From Mesotaenium endlicherianum (lineage: Eukaryota > Streptophyta > Zygnematophyceae > Zygnematales > Mesotaeniaceae): a DNA stretch of 64,000 nt. The notes below the pieces were generated by a model, which worked only from the letters and a program-made list of their open reading frames with translations, was not told where the DNA came from and did no database searches. The first letter of the stretch is position 1, and every line of letters starts with the position of its first letter. Shown piece by piece: positions 48,225 through 60,600 of this stretch. The DNA lies in assembly GCA_009602735.1 (NCBI GenBank), contig WELA01002374.1:47763-111762 (forward strand). Reading direction: 5' to 3'. The position numbers were made by a program, and so were the translations under genes.

Positions 48225-48367
48225 CACGTGCGTGGCTTCTCAGCACGTGTGCTTTCAACTTGGTCGACGTGTCGGCGGTCCTTCTCGCGTGCGGGGACCC
48301 CCTGGTTGTTTGGTCGATGCGTTCTTGCACGTGGGGAATCGACCGGGTTGATCGACCTTTGCACGTG
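48225..48367. promoter_or_regulatory. Cluster of four CACGTG palindromes
   Basis: CACGTG occurs at 48225-48230, 48244-48249, 48328-48333 and 48362-48367. In plants this G-box binds bHLH and bZIP factors. The cluster lies in a GC-rich island between the gag remains of element D and repeat copy 2, where an element promoter or leader would be expected. Function is inferred. Confidence 0.45.
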
Positions 48368-48540
48368 TGTCGGTGGCAGACTAGCTGGGGGTTGACCCAT
48401 TCCTAGTCTTCTTGCACTTGCATCATGCGGTGAAGCATCCCACACTCAGTGCTTCCCATGCTCACCCAGTTCCTCATTCCACACTACCAACACCTAGAAA
48501 TTTTCAAAAAGTTAGCTTATCCTCAGTTTCCCTTACAAGG

Positions 48541-49786
48541 ACAGAAGCGTCTTACTTCCACACAGGCTTTTGCCCAAGTTGAGGGTTTACAAAATGAACA
48601 AGTTTGTAGTTTGCAAAAATCACGTCTAAGCAGCTTAACAGGCAATGCCAGATTCAAAGAAAATTGCCCTTCAAGGCTTTCGCTTAACTTTCACAAAGTC
48701 ACAGCTTACAAAACTTTGAAACTGCACATCTATGCTGGCCTGGTCTGAGCTCTTCGCTCAACACCGCGCCTTAACAGCTCTTCACTGCTTGGCTGAGCTC
48801 ACTCAGTTCTTCACTGAGAGCTTTACTTGTTAATACTACTCTTGCTATCAGCAATTCAACAATTGAGACTTCTGAGAACTTGGAAACTAACACAGCACTC
48901 ACCATTTTAAGTGACTTTCGCACGCTTGTGGTGTTTGACCCGAATCTGTGCTAATCTCCTGACAGATTCCATTCTGCAGCTCTCTACTTTCTACCAGCGA
49001 GATCCCCTCTTGGAAACTCCTGAGGTCTAACCTTTCTATGATACACTAAGAAGAAATCTTCCAGCGTCGGCAGAAGCGTGGCGTCTCGGATCTTCTGTGG
49101 CCTTGGGAACTCCTTCTTCTTCGCGCTCCTTCATCTCCCTTCCATCTGTACCTGTGCTCCTTCAGCTTCCTTGACAACGATGCGAGCAAGAATGAGGCAG
49201 CTTCAGGCAGGAATCGTGCCTTTCGCAGGCACCACACATTATCCTCTCTCGAGAATGCCAGTGCTCGTTATAACTGTTAAAGTGGTTACGACACGTCAAA
49301 CCCCATACCCAGGAATGGACGAGGATTTGGAGTAGTGAGCCGAAAGGCTAGGGGCCTGGAACCAGCAATGAGCCAGCCCAACAAGTGCCGAGTAAGGTAC
49401 TGATCAATCGGCTATCTAAGCCAAGTACAGTAGGGATGTTGCAGAGGCGTTGTGTGCCACCTCGGCCAAGACCCTCGAGTGACTAGCCACGGCTTGAGCG
49501 TTCATCTCAAACGTTGCCAGCCGCCAGCCACATAGGCGTGATTGCCAGCTGAAAGGCTAAGCAGTCACGCGCGACAGTCACAAGGCGTGCATGCATGCTG
49601 AGTGACAATTTCTAAAGCTGTTTGAGGGATGCTAGGTAAGGACGGCATGCAAGCTAGGCGTGACATAACCGCTGACTGAGATAACTCAGTCCTTTGGTCG
49701 GTGAGTCAACGCTGACATTCCGTACCTGGGCGGGTCGTGACTTGCGCTGCGCGTGCGGCACCGTCAAGTGGATAGCAGTCGCGACA
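48541..49786 (-). repeat. 1.25-kb dispersed inverted repeat, copy 2
   Basis: The reverse complement of 23639-24891, except that about 49263-49672 is in the opposite orientation relative to the rest. On the minus strand it starts TGTCGCGACTGCTATCC. It lies upstream of the element D gag remains, as copy 1 lies upstream of the plus-strand gag region. Confidence 0.75.
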
Positions 49787-50199
49787 CAAGTTCGACGCAC
49801 CTTTACTAGCTTTGACCGATGCTGGTGAGAAATGATGTGCGACGTATGTGGTCGTAGCTAGTCGCCATGTGAATGGTCGGGCTTCTCCACTTCAAACTGG
49901 TTCAAACTGGGAACTTTACTCTCACACGGGTGCAAGAGCAGGGTTTACAACTGGGTACAGGTCTGGTTTAGTCGACCCTCGTTTTTTCGCGCAGCAAGCT
50001 ACGGGCTTAATCAATATTTTTGTAGCTTGATCAATCACGAGACATATTATCCGTTCACTAGCAATTCATGTAGCTAATCATCTCTCTGCAGGCGAAGACG
50101 CCAAGGAAGCATATGTCGTATGTATCCTTGCCGTCCTGGTAACAAGCTGAATTCACCTTATATTGTGAATGATTGGGCGTAATTCGCGCATCGGCGAAC
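49787..50199 (+). other. Upstream region of the coiled-coil gene
   Basis: A gene-free stretch between repeat copy 2 and the start at 50200. It contains a direct repeat of TTCAAACTGG (near 49890-49910). I see no TATA box I would defend. Confidence 0.35.
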
Positions 50200-52226
50200 A
50201 TGGAGGTGGAAGCTCTGCAGGCAGAGCTGCTGGAGGCTCTCAACGAAGGGATCTCGATGCACGCCAGTAAGGTGCAGGCAAATGGTCAGTCTCAAAGTCA
50301 GGAGCATCAGCAGCAGCAGCAGTACTTTCAGCAGCAGCAGCAGCAGCAGCTTCAGCTGCAACCGCAGACATGCCTCCAGCCTTTTTGTCAAGAGGTATGG
50401 TTATTCGTTTCAGTAACTATCGTCTGAAAGCTGAAACTGACTCGCTGCAGGTGGTAGGAGGAAAACTCGCTATTCGTCCATAGCAGGACATGTCATGATC
50501 CAGAACTTGAATATCTGCAAAGTTCACCAACACCTTCAAGTATGATTCTTAAACTGTCGAGGCATGTGGGCGCTTCTTCTTCAACCGCTAGACCTTTTCC
50601 TTTCCACAGATGGAGCACCTTTGGACATCAAAAGCTATCTGTGGCCATACAGATAGTAGCGACGTGATAAATCTATTCAGACGTATATCACTCACTCGTT
50701 GCAGTCTCAAGGATAAAAGCAATATTCTTACTATTCAGTTGATATCTCACGTCGGGGTACTGGATGTCAAGGTTAGAGCATGGAAGGGTTGAGTGGGAGA
50801 GGGTGGGGTCTTGATGACAGACATACACGAGCACGAGAAATGCACAGGGAAACCTTGAATTCAAACCTGTAAAACAGAAGAAGTCTCCCAGAAGGGCCAA
50901 CTCTTGACACATTTATTGCACATGGTTGTGAAGCTTGTTTGGCTGTATTCCTGCACAGGAAGGGAGGGAAGCTCTGCTCGGGAAGGAAAGGGGCAGGGGC
51001 GAATTTGTGTTGTCCTCGATTTACCTGTAGGATGTAGACGATCTAAACTGGAGCCTTGATGGAGAATGTGCAACAGCCTGGCTCATGACGGGGGGTGGGG
51101 AGTGGGGAGTCATTTTTGAGTGTGAGGGGACATGCTCCAGCTGCTAGGGTTGCTGTCTGTGTTTCCCCCTATGGCTTTGTTTGGTCTCTTATACGGGAAA
51201 GTCTCCCCTGGGCAAACCTTCTTTATCCTCCTCCTCTCGCACCTCTTACTTCCCCCTCTTACCGGCCCCTTCACCTTCCCTTCTGCCCTCCATTCGCCTG
51301 ACGTGTCTATGTGTCAGTTCAGACGTGCATGTGCGCTGTACTCCCCTCTCAGCACCCCTCGTGCTGACAGGTGACGGAGAGGCTTGAATGTACTCTGACT
51401 TACAGCTGGCACTACGACTGTACTGCTGTGGCGCAGCCAGCTGGCGGAAGCACTCGATGAGCCTGCCCTCATGTAGCTCTGGGATGATTCCCAGCAGTCT
51501 TTTAGCCCCTCTGTCCTCATGCTTTCCTCCCCAAGTGTCTGTGACGCTGCCAGTTGTCAATTTGCCAGTATCGACTTGCGCAGCTGCCAGCTGGCAGGCA
51601 GGCAGCCTGTGGTTCCCAAATTTGCTGCTCTCCTCTACCCGGCTACCTGATCAGATCTGTTGGGGCAAGGGGTGGGCTGACGTGTCACATCAGTGTTAGG
51701 GTGTGTGCCGTTTGTGCGACCATTCCGTGTAGCGTAGCTCTGGGGGCCGATGGCAAGGCCGGCCAAAGCACAGTCTCTGAGACACAGACAACAGAGCAGA
51801 CCAAAGCAGATGCATTTCCCCAAGACAAGGGCGCAACCGAAGGGTGTATTATCTTCGGGACAGGGTCGAAGTTTCAGGAGGTGGGGTTCTCCAAAATGCA
51901 GACGGGGTCTGATCTGGCGTGCGCTCTCGTTCTCTGCGTGTGTGCGTGGGGTTGTGCGGCCCGGCCCCGCCTCTGCTACAGCTGGCGGCGAGGCTGGAGA
52001 GGAGCAACACTGTGCGGCGGGAGCTGAAGTTGGCGCTGCGGGCGATGCAAAAGAAGGCAGCGGGCGATGAGGTGGCGCTCGCCTCGACGAGCGTGCTCCG
52101 CGAAGGCATGCCCCCCCCCTCCCTCTCCCTCTCTCTCTTTACCCTCCACCCTCTGTCCCTCTTGTGCTCGACCCGCTGGTGGTCGGCTTGTGGAAGACAT
52201 GCTTTCTCTCTCTCTCTCTCTCTCCC

Positions 52227-52284
<58 letters not shown>

Positions 52285-53781
52285 GTGTTCTCAGTTGATT
52301 GTAGTGCTCCCTGAAAGTGAGTGGAAACACTGCGAGATTGGGTTGTGCGCGCGTCGTGCCTGCGTGGAGAGTAATCAGCGAGGCCGTGCTTTTTTCACAA
52401 CTTAGGACTGTAGCGCTTGTCCTTGCTGCCATCGCCAATCCCTGTTTCCTCTTGTCGCCCGTCAAAGTACGGCGCTTCACAGCGTCGCTTTGTCACTTCA
52501 AATTGTGCTGGCCTAAGCACTCATACTATCAGAGAACGCGGCTCTATGTGAAATGAGGATTGGTTTTTGTGTTTCTTATGTGTGCACGCATTTTTGCGGT
52601 CAATTGCGCCTCATGCAGCCCACATGCGCGAGATGGAGCGTGCAGCTGCCCTGGAAAAGCGGGCAGCTCAGCTGCAGGAGCAGCTTCTGGCGGAAACGCG
52701 GAAAAGGGAGGGCGCCCAGGCTGCCCGGAACCTTCTGGTAGCTGAGCTGGCGAAGAATAAGGACCGTTCTGAGGGCCTGCAGGGACAGGTGTCAGCCGTC
52801 GACATGCGCGCACAGCAGGACCGCCGGGAGCTGGCGCGCTTGCGGGCAGAGGTAAAAGCTTGTGTGGTTCGTTTGGCGTGGTTTTATCTCCCTGCTGTGG
52901 TTCATCAGGTCTGAATACTTTGTCAAGGTGTCTCTCCTTTCAAAAATGTGTATTGCTGTCGGTGGCATTGACTGTGTGCTTCTGCCATGTGACAGGCTAT
53001 GAGCTCGCATACAAAGCTGACGGCTGCAACCAAAGCCGTGGGGACCGCCTGTTCAGTTCTGCGCTCCTTCGAGACATTTCTGGCGGCTCAGGTAAGATGC
53101 CCTCTCATGCCCCCCCCCCTCCTGCCCCCAGCAGAAACCTCACTCTCCAGTTTCCACCAAGACCCCCTCCCAGAAGAGCCACTCCCCGTGCAAACCCACC
53201 NNNNNNNNNNNNNNNNNNNNNNNNNNNNNNNNNNNNNNNNNNNNNNNNNNNNNNNNNNNNNNNNNNNNNNNNNNNNNNNNNNNNNNNNNNNNNNNNNNNN
53301 NNNNNNNNNNNNNNNNNNNNNNNNNNNNNNNNNNNNNNNNNNNNNNNNNNNNNNNNNNNNNNNNNNNNNNNNNNNNNNNNNNNNNNNNNNNNNNNNNNNN
53401 NNNNNNNNNNNNNNNNNNNNNNNNNNNNNNNNNNNNNNNNNNNNNNNNNNNNNNNNNNNNNNNNNNNNNNNNNNNNNNNNNNNNNNNNNNNNNNNNNNNN
53501 NNNNNNNNNNNNNNNNNNNNNNNNNNNNNNNNNNNNNNNNNNNNNNNNNNNNNNNNNNNNNNNNNNNNNNNNNNNNNNNNNNNNNNNNNNNNNNNNNNNN
53601 NNNNNNNNNNNNNNNNNNNNNNNNNNNNNNNNNNNNNNNNNNNNNNNNNNNNNNNNNNNNNNCCCCCCCCTTTTCCAAGAGTGGATTGATCCAGCCGCCC
53701 AGTACCGGGAATCTGGATATGATGCTTGGCAGATATGGCACCACGCCGCCTGCTGGAGCCGCCTTGACTGGCAATGACTAG
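50200..53781 (+). CDS. Coiled-coil protein, unknown function (gap inside)
   Basis: Exons 50200-50394, 51982-52105, 52619-52851 and 52996-53091 join in consistent phase to 216 codons. After the gap at 53201-53662 a further in-frame stretch ends with TAG at 53779-53781. The start ATG has a good context (GAACATGG). Exon 1 begins MEVEALQAELLEALNEG and then runs into poly-Gln (CAG repeats, 50310-50350). Exons 2-3 form a coiled coil (LAARLERSNTVRREL, REMERAAALEKRAAQLQEQ, AQQDRRELARLRAE); exon 4 is helical. The second intron seems to use a GC donor (AAG|GCATGC). The 3' end is uncertain: the stretch after the gap may be this gene's terminal exon, or the gene may run on into the large protein downstream. 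No family recognised. Confidence 0.55.
50304..50352 (+). repeat. CAG repeats encoding poly-Gln
   Basis: Two CAG runs with a short interruption, in frame in exon 1 of the coiled-coil gene and coding for Gln tracts broken by Tyr-Phe. Confidence 0.85.
52204..52282 (+). repeat. CT microsatellite in intron 2 of the coiled-coil gene
   Basis: Nearly pure CT repeat with two CCC interruptions on the sense strand, about 100 bases after the exon 2 donor. Confidence 0.95.
53201..53662. other. Assembly gap (462 N)
   Basis: A run of N with a C homopolymer on its right side. It hides one or more exons of the coiled-coil gene or its link to the next gene. Confidence 0.98.
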
Positions 53782-54618
53782 ACTGATGGACGGCGGTCCG
53801 CCAGGTGTCAAGCCCTGGTTGGACGGGTCCCCTTGCAGCCTGGCGCGTGCTATGCCACCACTCCTCTTTCGCTATGGTAGGGCCTGGTTGGTATAATCTC
53901 GCGCGATGATGCCCACACGTTTCCCTTGGGCTGGTCTTAGTTCTTCTCTAGAGTTGGAGCCAGCTGCCCTTTGGAGCGCGAGCTGTCCTCCAGATGTCGT
54001 GCATGCGTAGACAGCCCCTCGTGCGATAAAGGAGACATGCCGGCGTGCTCTTGTTACAGCCCCTCGCGTATGCTCGTGCGCACCGTCGCAGCAGAGAAAC
54101 GCGTGCGCGCTAGAAGCAGTAGTCGCTTTCTTTCGTCGTGTGGAAGGTCTCGGTGCGACACCTGGCAGAGCAGACCCAAAACGAGCAAGCAGATACCCTT
54201 TGTTCTCAGTTGCCACCTGTCCATCGTGTCCCCTGCGGGCCCGGGAACAAAGCTCGCTCATCGTGGCATGCATGCTAGTTTGTACTTAGAGAGAAGCTTG
54301 CCCTTCTTGCAGGTAGAGTGTTTTCAGGGCTGCTATGTTGCACGAGTGGGGAAGCCCTGCTGCAGTCATTCTGCAGCCGCCTCCCTCGTGGGGGAGCATC
54401 TGCAGGGCCATGACTCCCAGGTTGCGTTTTGCAACGGAAAAGAACGGCAACGTAGAGGATATATTGCGTCTCGTTGTTGTGGTTATTGCCGTTGTGCTGT
54501 TGCTGAAGTTCACTTTCTCGTCTGGGATGTTGCGTTTTCTTCGTCTGGGCTCGATTTCATACGCTCGATGACTAATGGCGGGCTCTGACTTGGTGCAAAT
54601 GCACATGCGCATGCGCAC
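53782..54618 (+). other. Region between the two plus-strand coding blocks
   Basis: Either intergenic or intronic. A good acceptor (CCCTTCTTGCAG near 54312) is followed by short open stretches (for example from 54335) that could be an exon. None could be confirmed by phase. Two copies of the iterated near-palindrome occur (about 54157 and 54210). Confidence 0.35.
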
Positions 54619-57600
54619 ATGTCTGTCTCTTTGTCCACTGGGGTGCTTGGGTGCTCGTTCTGCGACCTATCACCACCTGGCGCCACCTGGGGCCGGCTTC
54701 TTCCTTCAACTCGACTACTGGAGCAACAGCAAGGTGGCAGCAAGGAAGGACGACCTGGGGCGCCTGGAGAGTGCCACCTGGCAACGGACGGCAAGCCTAC
54801 TACCCCCGAGCTGCTTGATCGTTCAACTCCAACACCTGGCAGAGCCAGCAGCCATCCAGATCGAGATCACGCATCAGAGTCGCTGCGGGGTGTCGAGGCG
54901 TCACCATCTGGCATCAGCATGAGCAGCGAGTCGGATAAGCTGCTTGCTGCTGTCGCAGACCTCCACGCGCTGACAGCTGGCGTCAGAGAGAGGCTGACAC
55001 CGTCGTTGCTTACACCTCAGGGAGAGACGGGGGACGTTGAGTGCGCCAGGTGTTGCTCCAGCAAGGCAACAGGTGACACCAGCCCAGCGAGGCCGGGTGG
55101 TGCTGAAACTTCTCACGAGAGGTGTTCTGCTGACAAGGCTGTCGTGTACTGTGACGCTGGTCGATCACCACCTGCACTAAAACCCACCCTAGAACCTACC
55201 TCAGGGGAGACTGGCCCAGAAGTTTCCGAAACACTGCCACCAAGTAAGTCCTCTGTCAATCGCGAAGAGAAAGGCCAGGCGCTCTGTCTGACTGTCGATT
55301 CGTCGAATGGAGCCCACTGTAAGGTTCCCCACAGGGCTGCCGCCAGGCTGCCACCTCGCACGCCTGTCAGGCTGGAGAAAGATGCCGCCGCCCCGCAGCT
55401 GACAGCTGGCGGGCCGGTAAGCAAGCTGGGCGACAGACCGGCGATCGAGGTCAGGGAAGAGGCACAAGTGGCCGGGCGGGCTGGCGCTGGTCCCGGTTCC
55501 AATCCCAGGGATGCTGATGTCAGCAGCGGGCCGGTTGCTGATGTCACTGGCGGCAGCGCTAGCGGTGGACCTGCCGCTCAGGAGGATGATTTTGACGATA
55601 TGGTGCAGTTTCTGGAGTCAGGCCGTCTTTATGACGAGGACGAGGACAACGATAATGGTGACAGGTTGAAAGAAGAGTCAGTCAAGGAGTTGCTTGATGT
55701 CGCGGCAGCCGCAAAGGACGCGTCGCCAGGTGGCAGTCTGGCAGAGGACGGCAGTGGACAACCTGATTGTGCGGCTGGCTTAGGCTGCCCAGCTGGCGTT
55801 GCCAGTAAGGCCATGAAAATTAACAAAAAGGAGGTCAAGGGCAAGCCAGAGGCCCGGTCAGCGCTGAGCTGTCGGGGTTCCGACAAGGGCGAGCTGGCGG
55901 CTGCTGGAAGCAAGCGGGCAAGGGAGATGGTCTCGGTGTCGAGCGGGGTAACGGGAGTGATGGCTGCAGAGGAAGAAACTGCAATCTTGAAAAAGGCCAA
56001 GGTAGTAGTACCAGGGGACTGCCTCGTGTCAGCACCAGAGCGGAGGGCTAGTGATGCTGAGCTCATGGACCGGCCGGCAAGCAATGGCCCTGCGAAAGTG
56101 AAGGGTGAAACTTGTGAGAGAAGAGAGGAGGGTGAGGGTGGGGCAGGGCTCAAAGCTGGCATTTCAAGCAATGTTGGGGTGGAGGTGGAGGGGCAAGGCC
56201 GGGACAGAGAGGTGGATGTAAGAGGCGCGTGCAGGCGCCAGGTGTCAGCCAGGGGCCGAGCCAAGTCGGCAGGCGAGGAGGGCAATCCCAGAGGGGGAGG
56301 GGCTTCCCTGCAGGGGGCCAGAGGCAGGGGTCGGGGAGTGAGAGGAGAGGGAAGAGGGGGGGAAAAGCCCAGGGGGGGCGGGGGAGCGAGAGGAGGAGGC
56401 AGAGGGGGAGGCAGAGGCAGAGGCAGAGGCAGAGGGAGGGGGAGAGGGAGAGGGGACACTGGAGAATGGGGAGAGGAGGATGCTGATGCCGAAGCTACCA
56501 CTGGTTGGAATGTGAGGGGCAGAGGGGGAGCTAATGGGGGAGGAGCTGGGAAGAGGGGTGTTGGGAGGGAGGCAACGCAGGTTGAGTGGATTGACTCCGG
56601 AGCAGAGGAGGATGTGGGAGCAGCGGCGGTAGCAGAAGAGAGAATGTTAGCAGGGGCAACAGCAGGAGCAGCAGCTGCAGCCGCAGAAGAAGAGGTGGCA
56701 GCAGCAGGCCCGCCACCACCAGCAGCAGGAGCAGTAGGAGCAGCAGCTGCAGAGGCTGGAGCAGCGGAGGAATGGGAGTGGCAGAAGTGCGAGGCGAGGG
56801 CTGAAGGTGGCCGGGAAACTCTACTAACTGTGAAGGGGAAGCGGGAAGGGGAGGGCAACAGGCTGGAGGATGAGGATGGGGATGGGAGTGAGAGTGACAG
56901 CGATGGCAGCAGCAGTGGCGGGGAGGAGGAGGGGGTGGAGGAAGGGGAGGGGAAGGGCGGGGATGGTTCGGCAAGCGAGAGCAGCGCAAGCGGGGAGAGC
57001 GAGGCGGGCGGCAGTGGCAGCGACAGCGACGATGAGGGGTCTAGCGCGAGTGGAAGCAGTGGGGAGGAGGAGCAGGAGCAGGAGCTGGAGGTGGAGATTG
57101 ACGATGCCTGCGACGATGCTGCCATGTGCAAGCCTGATGATTGCCTGGAAAAGGGAATGCAGGAAGGGGAGAGGGCAGGAGGGGTGGGGGGAGGAGTGGG
57201 GGGAGAGGTAGGGAGCGGGGCAGATGGAGGGGTGAAGGGAGGAGGTGCAGGGGGCGGAGCAGGAGGGGAGCAAGAAGGGGGAGCGGAAGCGGCGGGGAAG
57301 CTGCAAAGTGGCGACAAGGGCCAGTGCCAGCAGGGAATGGAGGAGGTGGCAGGTGGCGCTAGCACGGGACGAGGGGTCAAGGAAGAAGGGGCAGTGGCTG
57401 AGGGGGTGGGCCAGCTCTTGCCAGGTGTCATGGAGGTGCTCATCAGAGGCCCCTCTCATGTCATTAAGCTGGAGGCGGGTGCTGCTGGAACGAGTGGGCT
57501 TCTGCCAGGTGGCGGGCAGGAAGGGCTGTCGAGGGCTGGGCTTGTTGAAGGTGCCGAGGGAAGTGGGGGAGCGGAGATTGAGAAAAATGGAGGCGGCAAA

Positions 57601-60600
57601 CAAGGGGTGAAGGGAGGGGGAGGAGGAGTAGGAGGAATTTCTGGACAAAAGAGAGAACGAGCAGACGAGGGGAGCCCGCTGAGCAGCAGCAGGGCTGGTG
57701 GCAATGTCAGCTGGGAGAGCCTAGGTAGGACTGGGGTAAAAACTGTGGCAGTGGAAAGGTGGGGGAGGGACAGCACAGCAGTAGAAGGAGCAGTAGCAGT
57801 AGCAGTAGCAGAAGCAGTAGAGGGACAAGGAGGAGGAGGAGGAGGAGGAGGAGCGGGAGGAAGGCAAGGAGAGGCACGTAACGGCGAAGCAGGGGTGGGG
57901 AGGGAGGGAGAAGCTGGAGGGGGATGGGGAGGGGAAGGGGGAGGGGGAGGGGGAATGAGGGGGAGTGGGGAGGGGAGGCAGAGTGTGAGGTGTAGGCCTG
58001 AGATTTACGAGGAGATATTTGGCGATGACGACGACGAGGAGGAGGAGGAGGATAAGAAGGGTTGGGGTGATGGCAATGGCAATATTGGGCTGATGGAAGG
58101 AGGGAGAGCTGGCAAGAGCCGGCAGGAGGGCAGGGCGGAGGACAGGTGTCAGCAACCGGCCGCCGCCTGCTTGCCAGACTTGCCACCTGGCACTCCGCAG
58201 GCGGCGGGTGTGACGAGAAAGAGAGAGGCAGCCATGGGCCCGGGGGCTGAACGGGGGAGAAACCCCGTGGCTGCTGCTGACGCGGCAGGCGCGACTGCTC
58301 ATGTGGCACCTGCAGCTAAGAGGGCGAGGGTGGGGCCCGCCGGCATGGCGGCTGAGACACCGACAACTGTCCGTCAGCCTGCGGGTGGCTCGTTGCGCTT
58401 AGTGACAGAAGCAAGCCCTCCAGATGCTGGTGTGACGCCGAACGGTCGCACCCGTGCTGCCACGGCTGCGGGGGCTGGCGCTGCTGGAGGTGCGGGAAGG
58501 GCCGCAAGTGCTGCGGCAGTTGCAGTAGAGACGACCCTGGAGAATAAAAATCTTTCAATAAGGCCTTTGACGGGGAGGCGGGGCAGTGGCAGTGGCGGTG
58601 GCTGTGGCAGTGGGAGAGGTGGGCGAGGTGGTGCCAGCTCATTTGGGGCGCATAAGTCAGCAGGTGGTGGTGCTGGAGGAGCAGGCAGGGCAGGGGTGGG
58701 GTTTGTCAGTCCCAGAGGGGGAGATGAAACGAGGGGCGGCCATCTTGCGAGGCTGTCATCGAGGTCCAGGTCGTCGATTGTGGTACCCCCTGGTGCCTGT
58801 GGGAGCGGGGACAGGTTGCCAGGTGGCACCCCCAGGGAGCTTGTGAAACTGGGGAGGAAGAAGGGGGTGGCGGTGGGGAGCCGCGGGATTGGTCGGGGGA
58901 GGGAAGATTCTGGGAGGGGTAGGCACTCAAGCCACTCACAGCTGGCGGCAGGACAGCTGGCAGGAAGAGGACAACTGGCGGCTGAACATGGGGCAAAGAC
59001 GAGCCAGCTAGCAACGGGAGGACGGACGGGGGGGTCCCGGGCCAGTGGGACGGGGTCTCTGCAGGCGCCTGGTGCCCTGTGCCGTGCGAACGGGAAGATG
59101 GCGCTGCTGGTACCGCTGCATGACGCTGCCGCAGATGCCGGGCTTGCCCCACCTCGGGTTGGGGACACCTGTCATGTTGCCGACAGTGCGGGCTCTCTGT
59201 TGCCTGGTACACAGAAGCCTGCGGTCCGCCCGCAAGCGAGGCCTGTGCTAAAGCCCAAGTACTCCTACATGGATTTTGGAAGCGGTGAGAAATCCGCCCC
59301 TGGCACCCGAAGGGAACCGGCAGCCAGCTTCCTCAGGGGGAAGCAGCAGGGGCGCCAGGTGGCGGAGCCAGCGGCCGGCGCCGCCCCCGCCATCGCGTGT
59401 CAAATCATTCCCACCCTCCCTCCCGGCCCCTCTGCCCACCTGGCTGCCTCTGGTGCGAGTCAGTCCATCTCTGGGCCGCCCCAGCCCTACCCCGCTGAAT
59501 CTGCTCCGTCGATGGCTGAGATCGACGATGGAGATGCAGCAGACGCAGCAGCCGGCAGCGAAAGCAGAAGCCCCAAAGCGGCAACAGGGGAAGGGGCGTT
59601 TTCACACTCGCAGCCGCAGCCGCATCCTCAGCCGCAATTGCATCCGCAGTCCCAATCAGGTCTAGGGTCGCGTTCGCATTCAGGTTTGAGCTTGCATGCT
59701 TCGTTGCCTCTCCCTATTAGCAAGGACGCTGGCGGCTCCGTGCCTGCTGCGCCCCCTCAGGCTCAGGAGACGGGGAGTATGCCAGGTGTTAACGGACATT
59801 CCGCCTGTCGGGTGGACCTGGGTGGAGGCCAGACGGGCATTAGCCCAAAAGTTGCCAGCCCGATAGGTGGCAGCCTCATTGGGGTGGTGGCGAGGGCAAG
59901 TGTGCGTCAGGAAGACGTGGGAGGGTGTTGTGCACGAGTCCGCTGTCAGGATCGTGGGACAAGCAGAGAGCCAGGGTTCAAGAGAGAGGCGGGGTTTATG
60001 GAAGAAGGGGCTGCCGGGGGGGGCCACAGTATGAAGCTTGCGGAAGGGGAGCGCATGCCGCCTGCTGGTTGCGATCTGGGGATTGTGCCACCTGGCAAGC
60101 GCAGGTGCGACAAGCCGCCTGGGATTACACCCCATGCAGAGCAATCACGCTGGGAAAAGGACAGCAGCACGCAGCACTCGGAAGGTGACAGGTGGCGTGA
60201 GGGCGAGGCGCATGGGCTTGCAAGTGGTGGTGATGTCAGCCCTGATGTCGGGCCTGAAGGAGGAGTTGCTGCTGGAGAGGGAAGGCGGGCAGAGTTGGCG
60301 GGGCTTAGGGAACGCGAGGCGTCCGGCGGGGGCAGTGTGTCAGGGCAGAAGAACAGCAGTGGCAATGGTAGGGGGAGTGGGGGCGGCAAACGGATAGTCC
60401 CGGGTGTGCGGAAGGAGAGGCAGACCAGGGTGAGGGCCCAGCTGATCAAAAAACTCGCACTCAGGAGACCCCAGAAGCCCGCCTTGGTGCCAGGTGGCAG
60501 AGCTGCACCTGCGGCGCGTGGTGGGGCCCGGCCGCTGCCAGGTGTCCGCGCAACAGCGGCCACACGTGCAGGGGCCAAGGAGGCGCCGCCAAGTCGCGAG

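Noticed and set aside
23639-49786. A giant TIR element (Polinton or virus-like) bounded by the 1.25-kb inverted repeats
   Set aside because: No packaging ATPase, capsid, protein-primed polymerase or other such gene between them; all recognisable content is retroelement, and the copies more likely belong to two insertions in opposite orientation.
50583-50770. Possible exon after a good acceptor (TTTCCACAG) in the first intron of the coiled-coil gene
   Set aside because: The reading frame is not needed for phase, has ordinary intron-like composition and lacks a good donor; exon 1 joins 51982 in phase without it.
55629-57443. 604-codon open frame on the minus strand (Pro/Ser-rich)
   Set aside because: It is the antisense shadow of the purine-rich coding strand of the giant-protein gene, which has phase-consistent exons downstream; GGN/GAN-rich sense codons leave few stops on the other strand.
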